Made by a program: the position numbers and the translations under genes. A stretch of 64,000 bases of DNA from Bathymodiolus brooksi (lineage: Eukaryota; Mollusca; Bivalvia; Mytilida; Modiolidae): positions 72,750,829-72,814,828 of the forward strand of contig OY804588.1 of the NCBI GenBank assembly GCA_963680875.1, given 5' to 3'. Of this stretch, positions 45,931 to 57,900 are shown piece after piece. Position 1 is the stretch's first letter. The number at the start of each line of letters is the position of its first letter. The notes beneath the pieces are model-generated. The model was not told the DNA's origin, ran no database searches, and saw nothing but the letters and a program-made list of their open reading frames with translations.

Positions 45931-48900
45931 TATCCACAGCCTTCACCTGTAAATTAAACATAAGTTCATTATATTAATATAAATCAACATAAAAATACTT
46001 CACTCAAATACCAAAAAAAACAATTTTGTTAATTTTTTTTAATCAGATTTTTTCCCCCAAACTTGAATAGATGTGATTAATAATTCATCTAAAACAGCCA
46101 AAAACACCGAAAAGTGGTATTCATGAAATATTTCGGGGGAAATGTGGTCGCAAGCAATTTGTGTCTGGGCTACTCTAATTCAAGTCAATCAAGGTAACTC
46201 CGCCTCTGTATGATGAACTGCGCACACACGGAATCGGTTTGAAACAGCGTATGTTGTTTACAAACTAAAATTGTTACAAAAATGGCTAATAATTTGAGTG
46301 TTGATTGATAAATTGTGTTCTTATGGGTAAGTATGACTAATTTATCATTAAACATGTATGAATTATACATTTTAGTTTAAAGATAGGCTAAATAAACTAC
46401 TTACGACATCATCATCCATGTCTTTGTTTTGATAAATCTGGGTCAATGGTCATGAATAATTCATGAGCTTGGCCGGCAGATGATCAGAAGTAATTTGTTA
46501 ACTACATCTAATTAAACAAATTTCTGTTTATCTGAGATGGTTATTTGGTCATTTTATTGATTCATCTATCTTATTTTCAAGTTGTTGTCAAACTTAAAAA
46601 TTATGAAAAATCGTGGACACTGTCACTTTAATAACTAGAGCCTGTAATCGCTCACCTGGTTTTCAATTTGACATCTAAAGTTGATAGAAAATGGGGGTGT
46701 TACACATAATTTTGAAAGTGGGCCACCCAAAGATCATTTCATCTCAAATTTCTGAGCAAAAGATTTTGATGTGATTTTTATCTCATAATATTCCTAAACG
46801 GAATAAACTGGCTGAAAAAATCTCACAGAAAAACCCAGAATAAATGTTAAACTACTCATTGCCATATAGCTGCAGTTAAAATTTGAGTTCATTTTGATTT
46901 GTCAGTCAAGGTAATTAGGAATTTGAATCCACAGGACATTCGGTCCTGTGAACTGTGAGGAATTACAGGACCGACAATAAAATAATGATTTTTTTTTTTG
47001 ATAATAAATTTATTTTATTTAAGTGTCACATATTGATTGCATTAAACTCACAATCACAAACAGCAATATCTACAATTAGAGAGCGGTGTAAAGGTTAGCG
47101 TGCGAGTGCTCCGGTCGGGTCAGACCAAAGACTATAAAATTGGTATTTTTTGCTTCTCTGTTAAGTACGCAGCATTAAGGAAAAAGAGCAAAGACTGGTT
47201 GACTCTGAATCAGTATATAATGTGTCCAAGTGGGATGACAATTTGACACTATGTCCATAAATATATTATTGTATACAGCATGATCATATTATTCATTAAA
47301 GTATATTTCCACTCTAAAATTACAAAACTATTTGTGACATTAAAAATTACTAAATGAAAAAAAAAAAAAAAATAGAATAAAATAATAGCTCTATGCTACC
47401 AGAAAAAGTATAATTTAATAGAAACCAGAATTTAGAATTACAAAAGAATATATATATATAGCTCTTTTGGTCCATTGGCTTCGATGCACCAGTTGCAGAC
47501 CATAACATTTTGTTCAACGTTGTGATGAAGCCAGGATCGGTCCTGCTTCCAAGAATCAATAAATTTACGTTCTCGGTCTTTTTCATACTGTTTCTTCCGT
47601 TCTCTCGTCTCCTCTTGGGTTACTTTTCTCTTTAATGGCTTTCCTGGTATGGCTTCTGTCTTATACTGCAAGAAAGCCATGACCACCGTGTTTTGAAGTG
47701 ATAAAATGTTCCGAATTAACGAAGATTGTTAATGAAGAAAACTCTACAGAATAATATTTTTCCGAAATACCACAACTGTAGTCACACGAAATATTTTACG
47801 ACATCAAAATATTACGACAATAACTGTCGTAAATAGTTAATAGTGTTGCCAAAACTCGTGATTATCAATTACGATATGTATTATTTATTTTATATTTATT
47901 TTAGATTTTTCTTGATCTAAAAATAACAAATAAAAGAGATTTAGAAATATTTTTAAGTTGAAATTACCGAGAACCTCGATTTATCTATTGTTAAAGGTAG
48001 CGGCTGACAAAACAATTTACCGGACAGTTGGTCCGGTGAGTTAACAAAAACTACCGGGCCGCCGGGAAATTATCGGACGCGGTCTGTCGGTCCGGTGTCA
48101 ATTTCCTTGACTGATTTGTAATAAAGCGGAAATTGACAACTAAAGACATTTGGGTGATTTTCAAAAAAATGAAGACTTTGTGTGACATAGAGGGGTGAAA
48201 TTTCAAATTGGACAAATTGACATAATTTTGGTCGTAAAATAATGTCAATATGATATATTTTTCAGATTCAGTTGCTCAGAGCAATATATGAAGACAAAAT
48301 ATATTTTTTTCAACTTTTATTAGCAACAAAGTGTTAAAATGATAACAAATACAGACAGACTTACTTCCTCAGAGGTATCATTTTCTTTTGGGTATGGTAA
48401 AAGACCTAAATGTATTTCCATTTGATAATGATATGAAATAGGCACATTTTGGTACCAAACTTTGTATATATCATGAGAAAACAGTTTCAGTATATCAAAG
48501 AAACACTATTTTTACTGTATATTTTAAAAAATCTGGTAATTAAAGTTTTCATACAAGCATAAAAAATATGATCTAATGAGGCTTAATAGTTGTAAATCAA
48601 TTATTTATATATGCCTAATAAATATAACAAAAGTTAAGTTAAGTTGATCATTGGTGGTATAAACTAGAGGTAACCAAATGAAAATACTGTCCATTTTTGA
48701 TGTTTTGTCACACTCCTGACACATTTTTCTAAAAGATAAATACACCAAATATCAAGCTGAATGCAATCATTGTTGGTCACAATAACTTTTTTAAGTAGTA
48801 GTACATAACCTATTTTGACTGAAAAAAGGTTTCCCTTGAATATATTTCATTTTTGCATTGTTATGATGTTATTTCAATCATATTTTAAGTAATACTATCA

Positions 48901-51900
48901 TAATTATAAAAAATGACAACTCAATTTTCAACCATTTATACATCTTTTCAAGAGTATAGTGCTTATTGAGAATCAAATAATTCCCCGAGACATTTACAAG
49001 CAGTTTTATGGAGGCTATATGCTTACAAAATAATCTATTTCTTAAATAAAATTGTCACACTCCTGACTCTCTCTCGAAAATAAACCTGTCGAGCTGAAAA
49101 TAATATAACCAACTTATTCTTTCCAAACTAAAAGTTATATTTCTTCAAAAGCTTATATTTCTTACAGTTAACAGTTAATATTAAAAGAAGATTCAAAATT
49201 ATGTTTTTGCTTTTTCTAATGATTAGTGTGCTAATTATTTGCCCTTTAGGAATTTATCTTATCAAAAATGGATTTGAAATTTATTAAAACTAGTAATAGA
49301 TTATCTTTTCTTAGTATAAAATTACGTTTTAGTGGTTTTCAAATTAGTTTCCCCATGTTTCTCAATAATTTACTCTGCAAAAAAACTTCCTACTGCAACT
49401 GCAATCGACATTTAATGTTTTTATGTCAGGAGTGTGACATATTACTGTTGAATGAAAAATTATTGATAAATTTTCAAAAATGCTATCAAAAGAATGAAAA
49501 TGTTTTATGAAAGGCAAGATATATTAAAGTAAGTATTCTGTTAATCTAAAGCAACATACATCAATTTTTCATTTAGAAAAAAATATCTATATTTTGACAT
49601 GTTTTAAGAAAATATAACCCTTTATCATCACTTATTATGAGAAAGGTGTTTGCAATATACAAAAATACTATAATTATTACTTATTGTTTATATGTAATTA
49701 AATTGAAAACATTGTGGAAGTTTGTAGAAGCATGGTTTATTATTTTTTTTATTTAAAAGATATGCCTATTAAAAGTGTCACACTCCTGACATTAGTTATT
49801 TTGATTTCCTAGCTATGATATGTCATATATCAGAGCTATTTCCAACTTTTTTCTTTGATTGGGTCTGGAGCTTTTGGAAAATAAAGAAAATTGTGAACTA
49901 TTAAAGCATACAACATAGTACTATACAACTAAGATCAAATGTCACACTCCTGACATTTTTTGTGTCTCTCCTTATGCAAGCCCAATTTTACAACTATCAT
50001 ATTCATCCAGTCTAATACTACTAAATTATTATAACTATTGTTTTTTTACAACATATTTTGACTTTTCTGAACTAATTAGTCTCAACAATGAAAAACTATT
50101 AAGGTTTAATTTGACATATGTACAATTTTCCAAGTTAAATTTATTCACGTACACTAATTTAAAAAATAGAATAATTTTTTGTCGCAAAATCATAGGGTCA
50201 CAAAACATCTAGATATTTGAAGTAAAATGGTACGAAATTATAGAATACCATCTTTCTTTAATATATTTTTTATTTTATTTATTTTATCATCAAGGTAAGT
50301 TAAGGCAATTTAAAGTTTGTCACGCTAAAACGTCACACTCCTGACAAATTTGACCAGTTTTTAGAGGATAACTTTTTAACCGGAAGAGCAATCTCCATGA
50401 CATTTTGCATTAAGATAACTGTTACCATTGTGCTTGTTTTAAGATATTTACCTTTCTTTCATATCATTTAATATTCAAATTATTCTCTGAAAATGAAAAG
50501 TCTTCATTTTTTTGAAAATCACCCATTTCTATTTTTAATAACAGCAGCCATTTTGAATGGAGGACGGGGCTGTCGGACACAATATTGAAAGGGGACCACC
50601 CAAGGACCATCCCAGCCAAATTTGCTTTAATTTGGTTCTGCAGTTTCAGAGGAGAAGATTTAAATGTGATCTTTTATCAAAATATGTCTAATTTGTATAA
50701 TCAGTATAAATCGGGTGAAAGAAAAATTTCACAGAAAAACCCAGAATATATGTTAATCTACTCATTGTCATGTAGCTGCAGTTAAAATTTGAGCTCATTT
50801 TGATTTATAATAAAGCAGCAATGGACAATTGAAGAAATTTCTATTTTTAGTAACAGCAGCCATCTTGAATGGAGGGTGGAGCTGTCGGACACAATTTTGA
50901 AATGGGACTACCCAAGGACTATCCCTGCCAGGTTTGGTTTAATTTGGTTCAGTGGTTTCAGAGGAAAAGATTTAAATGTGATCTTTTATCAAAATATGCC
51001 TAATTTGCATAATCGGTATAAATCGGCTGAAAGAAAAATTTCACAGAAAAGCCTGGAATATATATATATGCTAAACTACTCATTGCCATGTAGCTGCAGT
51101 TAAAATTTGACCTAATTTTGGTTAATACTAAAGCTGCAATGGACAATTTAAGAAATTTCTATTTTTAGTAACAGCAGCCATCTTGAATGGAAGGCGGGGC
51201 TGTCGGACATAATTTTGAAAGGAACCCACCTAAGGACCATCCCTGCCAGGTTTAGTGTAATTTGGTTCTGCGGTTTCAGAGAAGATTTAAATGTGATCTT
51301 TTGTCAAAATATGCCTAATTTGCATAATCGGTATAAATCGGCTGAAAGAAAAATTTCACGGAAAAACCCGGAATATATGTTAAACTACTCCTTGCCATGT
51401 AGCTGCAGTTAAAACTTAAGCTCATTTTGACTTATACTAAAGCAGCAATGGACAATTAAAATTTCATCCCCCCTTTTTTCTATTTTTAGCTTGGTGGCCA
51501 TCTTACCTATCAATTACTATGAATGGACCATAATTTTCATTAGCTAACAACATAATTATCTGAGTTTAAGATAACAAGGCTTAACTGTAGAGTCTGTTTA
51601 TTATGTCCCTGCCACTAAGTGGCCGGGACATATTGTACCCATGTCCGTTATTCCGTAATTCCGAAATAAAACAGTTGTTACCATGTGTATGTGGGTGTAT
51701 AATGATAAGTTACAGATCAAGTTTATGCTTCGTTCCGGTCCAATGATTTTTGGTCGAGTTATGGCCTTTGTACTTTGAAATCTGGCCAAATATTTAGTTG
51801 TCACCCCCTTTTTTCGCTATGCTTGGAGATATTGACTTGATTTTTGGTATATGAGTGTATAATGATGAGTTACAGATTAAGTTTACATTTCGTTCCGGTC

Positions 51901-54900
51901 CAATGATTTTTGGCCGAGTTATGGCCCTTGGACTTTGAAATTTGGCCAAATATTTAGTTGTCACCACTTTATTTCACTATGATTTGAGATATTGACTTGA
52001 TTTTTGGTATGAGAGTGTATAACCATAAGTTACAGATCAAGTTTGAAATTCATTCCGGTTGAGGATACAGATCTTAAACAATAGTTTGCTATTCTTAGCC
52101 TATTATTGAAGGAATTAAAAAAGGGTGAAACATTTGCAAGCCTCCTTAATATTCACGGCGGGGACATTTGTGTCGTTACGACACATCTAGTTTGTTCAGG
52201 TGTACAAAGAAGTGAGGAAAGATTTAAGAAAAGGACCTTACTTTTTCATAGGATCTCAATTCTTGCCAATTTTGGAGCTTTTTTGCACGAAATCTGAAAA
52301 TAGAAATATATTAATGACAACTGGGAGAAAGAAATACAACAACTATTCTGGTACAAGACATTAAAATACAACTATATTCTCGAGATTCTAAATATTCTGT
52401 TGCTTTACAGTAAAAATGTAACTTAAAATATACAGTAGTAGTACATGTAGTACAATATGTGTACAATACTCACTGCAGGATCTATAAATATACCATAGAC
52501 ATATCTCCATTATAGAAGAAAATTAAAGATATTAAATTGTGTTTCTTTCCATTTATTATAGGGGCTGTCGTAGCCGTAATCGTATGGTAGTTTGATTTAC
52601 AACTACCTATGCAATCGGTGCATATCACCACTGATGTTGTGGGTTTGACTCCCGCACAGGGCGAGGTGTATGTCACCGAGGTCCAGTGCACATTGCAAAG
52701 AGGGGAACTAGCTGTGTGCACAAACAACGGGACAAAGGGTCTGTCTATCGTTAGACTTAAATTACCATAGTAGACATAGCTAAAACGCAAGCAAGTTTAA
52801 CAATTTATTTTACATAACAAATATATTATAATTATAATAACAATTTCAAAACAAGTTCCAAATAAAAATAATAGTTTACAAAGTTCAAATACTAAAAGTA
52901 TAATTTAATTCCCACTTAAGGCACTTTTAAAAGTAACAAAAACAATCAAATAAAGATTCCAAATAAATGAAAATGCTAAAAGTAAACAAAATAACCCAAA
53001 TTTTGCATCAGTGTTTCTGCCCATCATAGTGGCTGACTGATCGACAGTCCTTGTAGGCCAACTACTTCTACAGGGTAAGCGTGATCAAAAGTGCTTCCCA
53101 AACACTGACTCCTAACCTAAAATTTCTACTCTATTTATACCAAATTATAAAAATACTCAGATTAACAAGACAAGACAAGAATATTACTCTAATTAACACA
53201 ATAAAATATAATTCACTGTCAGATCTAAATAATTTCAATGCAAAAAGTTTAATTCAGACAACTTTGAATAATAGTAATTAATGATCAAAAAGTTAAATTG
53301 ATTAGCAAATGACAATATGACATGTGCTCCTAATTGTGTCAAAAACTTTAACAAATTAATGCAAATTAATAATTGTTTTTCTTTTAAACAAATCATTTTC
53401 TTCTAAATATTTCGATTTTTAAAAAAATTTGATAAAATACAAAAAATACAATCTGAAAAATTTAAGTTATGTACACCACTGTGACATGTACAACATTATG
53501 TGATAAGGTTTGTCAGTGACTAGCGGCCGGTGGTTTTCCCCGGGCCCTCGGGTTTCCTCCACCAATAAAACTGACCGCCACGATATAACTGAAATATTGT
53601 TGAAAGTGGCATTAAACACCATAAAATCAAAACCAACCATTTGTTATGCATGCCTCTTACAAATGGCCCAAACTATACTGTCATAATTAAAGTGCATTAC
53701 CCTGATGACAAAGGATACCATTAGATAAAGTGTAATAATAATTAAATATTTGTAGTACTTACTTGTCGTAACCCCATACAGCCACTGCCACAGTGAATAT
53801 CATTAAATACAGGCCTAATAATGTGCCTGTCAAAAAAAAGCAATAAACATATTACTAACATATGATATATAAAGATGACAATACTAGACAACACAATCTA
53901 TAGGTTTTTGTGCTATTAATCTGCACTGCTATACTACATATTGATTTATCTTTGTTGTGTGAGAAACAAGAGGCAGAGATGCCACATTACTTACTTGGTA
54001 CTGAGCAATGTCACCTGTTAAATTATCTTTGTTGTGTGAGAAACAAGAGGAAGAGATGCCACATTACTTACTTGGTACTGAGCAATGTCACCTGTTAAAT
54101 TATCTTTGCAACAGACTAATGTATATTAAATTTGTGGGGGCCATCATGGCCGTGATTATTACCTATGTAACAAGTGCCTATCACCACTGACGTGAGTTTG
54201 AATCTCGATCAGGGCGAGGTGCACAACGTTATGGGATAGTTTGTTAGTGACTTGCGACAGGTCAGTGGTTTTCTCCGGTTTACGGTTTCCTCCACCAATA
54301 AACCTGACCGCCACGATATAACTGAAATGTTGTTGAAAGTGGCATTAAACACCACCAAACAAACAAAAGTGAGGTAGGGATTTCACATTACTTACCGATG
54401 ATTAAACGGTAATCAAATAAAGATCCACGTGTCAATGTTCCTTTGTAATGTGTGTCTGGTGCCTTTGTTTGGAAATCGGATTTCTTATACCAAATATTTG
54501 CACCTGAAAATAATACCAGTTGATAGTTGATTTCAATGACATTACATACACAAGGGTAATTTGGTAAATGTGTTATTTCATTGACATTACACAAGAGTAA
54601 TTGTGGTAAATGTGTTATTTCATTGATATTACACAAGAGTAATTGAGGTAAATGTGTTATTTCATTGATATTACACAAGAGTAATTGAGGTAAATGTGTT
54701 ATTTCATTGATATTACACAAGAGTAATTGTGCATGCGTGGACTGGAAGGACATTTTTTCCTTTGGCTCTGAAGAAAGTGATTTTTACATAAATTTTGAGG
54801 AATTTTTCAACCCTAAAGCTTTTTGCACTGAACATATATATGGTAACTGCACCACCAAACATCGAAAATAGCATAAAAAGATAAATAGTTTAAAAATAAA

Positions 54901-57900
54901 AAATAAAATTTGCAATGAATGAATGAAACTTTCACATTATCGCCATACAATCAATCACATGATCAGTGACTTCAAACCAGATGTAAACAAACCATCCGAG
55001 TATATCTAAACTTTTGTGCTTTCGCAACATACTGTTACACCAACAAGGTTTTTCCATATAGTATAATGCTCCCGAGTTGCCCAGGAGACGAAGATTAACA
55101 CCTTTTATTCCATCTTTACTCACATTTTCAGATCTCGAGCACTGCACAGGTAAGGGACTTACAGAGGAAAGATGAAATTACATTATACTTTTCTAGTATT
55201 ATCTATAGTCTTGAGCATAATTAATCAACTTGATATTTATACCAGCAAAACTGTAGAAAGTGACTCGCACTTACAAACATGTAAAGTAACTCAAACAACA
55301 GGGGTAATTGTGAGCCAGCTGAAAGTAAATAGCTAGTAGACCTGTTAGTAAATACATCTTTATTTTATTATTAGCAAATGCTTTTGATACAGAAACAAAC
55401 CCAGGACCAAGAGCTCCTAAATGGCCTTGTGGAACATTATAAAAAGCTGCAAAACGGGATCCTAAACGCCCATCAATTTGTTGTGATAATTGTGAAACTT
55501 GGTTCCATATTGATTGTCAACACATACACTCAGGCGTATTCAGATACATGGATGCAATCAATGTGTCATGGGAATGCCTAAATTGTGGTATGCCAAATTT
55601 CTCAACTGCTCTATTTAATTCCACATATAGCATTGAATCTGATAATCATCTCTCACACCTCAGTAAAAACTCAATACTTAGCAGCCCAGGTGTACCAGCT
55701 GCAGCCTCTTCACCAAAATTACCTGAATCATCCAGACATGACCGTAAACTCACTAAAGACATCTCAAATGAAGTCAAGAGGCCCATAAGAGTTCTCAACA
55801 TAAACTTTCAATCAGTTTGTAATAAAAAATCTGATCTCGAAGAAATTATCAACTCTACTAAACCCGACATCATTACAGGCACAGAGACCTGGCTAAATTC
55901 TTCAGTTCCATCAAATGAGCTCTTTCCCCCTAACATGTATAATGTCTATAGGAAGGATAGACCTCAAGATGGAAATGGAGCTAATTCAAATCATGTGGGA
56001 GTTTTAATTGCTATTTCGAAAGAGTTTATTAGCTCTGTGATCAAGGAATTACAGACCGATTGTGAGATTGTCTGGGCAGAAATAAATATCACTGGAACAA
56101 AAGAGATAATTATAGGTTCTTATTATAGACCCCCATCAGATGATGGCAAATCTCTTGATAATCTAGATGAATCCTTAAACAGGCTAAAAAAGTACCATGC
56201 TTCTAATATATTATAATATGGCTTGGTCATATTGATTGGTCTGTCCCATCATTCGTTTCCGGAAAACCAGAACCAAAACTACATAATCAACTCCTAGTCC
56301 TAGACATAATTGATGATCATAACCTACATCAAACAGTAGACAAACCAACCAGAAAAGATAGAACACTTGACTTATTCCTTGAAAAACAAATACATCTAGT
56401 GTTAACAAAGTTACAACATTACCACTCATAGGAAAAGCAGACCATGATATTGTGTACATAGAGTTAGATACATAGCTTAAAAGAGTACGTGAAGTTCCCA
56501 GAAAAATTATGAAGTTCAATAAAGCAAACCGGGAAAATATAAAATCAGACCTACAAAAAGTTCTTGAAAAAATTCAGCTGATAAATAATGACACCAGAAA
56601 TACTGTGGATATGTAAGACATAATAGTGTCCTATGCTAAAGTATCCCCCCAGACAATAATTTATAGAGATTGCGATATGAAATAGTGTCCGGTGCTATGA
56701 AATTATGTCCTAGTATAAGGTTAGGGTTAGGGTAAGACATAATAGTGTCCTATGTTAAAGTGTCCTCCAGGACAATATTTTATAGAGATTACGATATGAA
56801 ATAGTGTTCGGTGCTATGAAATTGTGTCCTAGTATAAGTTTAGTAGGGTTAGGGTAAGACATAATAGTGTCCTATGTTAAAATGTCCTCCAGGACAATAT
56901 TCTATAGATTGCGATATGAAATAGTGTCCTAGTATAAGTTTAGTAGGGTTAGGGTTATGGTTAGGGTAAGACAAAATAGTGTCTTATGTTAAAGTGTCCT
57001 CCAGGACAATATTCTATAGATTGCGATATGAAATAGTGTCCTAGTATAAGTTTAGTAGGGTTAGGGTTATGGTTAGGGTAAGACAAAATAGTGTCTTATG
57101 TTAAAGTGTCCTCCTGGACAATATTCTATAGATTGTGATATGAAATAGTGTCCTAGTATAAGGTTAGTAGGGTTAGGGTTAGGGTAAGACATAATAGTGT
57201 CTTATGTTAAAGTGTCCTCCCGGACAATATTCTATAGATTGTGATATGAAATAGTGTCCTAGTATAAGGTTAGTAGGGTTAGGGTTAGGGTAAGACAAAA
57301 TAGTGTCTTATGTTAAAGTGTCCTCCCGGACAATATTCTATAGATTGTGATATGAAATAGTGTCCTAGTATAAGGTTAGTAGGGTTAGGGTTAGGGTAAG
57401 ACATAATAGTGTCCTATGTTAAAGTGTCCCCCCAGACAATATTTTATAGATTGTGATATGAAATAGTGTCCTAGTATAAGGTTAGTAGGGTTAGGGTTAG
57501 GGTAAGACATAATAGTGTCCTATGTTAAAGTGTCCCCCCAGACAATATTTTATAGAGATTGCGATATGAAATAGTGTCCTAGTATAAGGTTAGTAGGGTT
57601 AGGGTTATGGTTAGGGTAAGACAAAATAGTGTCCTATGTTAAAGTGTCCTCCCGGACAATATTCTATAGATTGTGATATGAAATAGTGTCCTAGTATAAG
57701 GTTAGTAGGGTTAGGGTTAGGGTAAGACAAAATAGTGTCTTATGTTAAAGTGTCCTCCCGGACAATATTCTATAGATTGTGATATGAAATAGTGTCCTAG
57801 TATAAGGTTAGTAGGGTTAGGGTTAGGGTAAGACATAATAGTGTCCTATGTTAAAGTGTCCCCCCAGACAATATTTTATAGATTGTGATATGAAATAGTG

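Larger units (their letters stand above)
46903..48113 (-). mobile_element. hAT-like transposon remnant, 1.2 kb
   Basis: Ends CAGTCAAGG / CCTTGACTG with AATT following inward. 6-bp target duplication atttgt (46897-46902 and 48114-48119). The interior holds a minus-strand zinc-finger frame (47686-47440) and a SINE B fragment. GC-rich ggtccggt words near the right end resemble subterminal motifs. Confidence 0.83.
46660..51470. repeat. ~310-bp tandem repeat, four copies, first one split by two transposons
   Basis: Copies: 46690-46902 continuing at 48114-48149 and then 50520; 50540-50840; 50860-51150; 51170-51460. Shared words are ggaccacccaaggaccatcc, gaagatttaaatgtgatctt, cggctgaaagaaaaatttca, cagaaaaacc and tagctgcagttaaaatttga. 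The unit junction reads aagaaatttctatttttagt. Removing 46903-48113 and 48150-50519 rejoins the first copy. Confidence 0.82.

Noticed and set aside
49268..49510. 80-codon frame as a gene
   Set aside because: Low-complexity AT-rich frame inside a transposon; it contains the inverted copy of the 14-bp motif; no domain.
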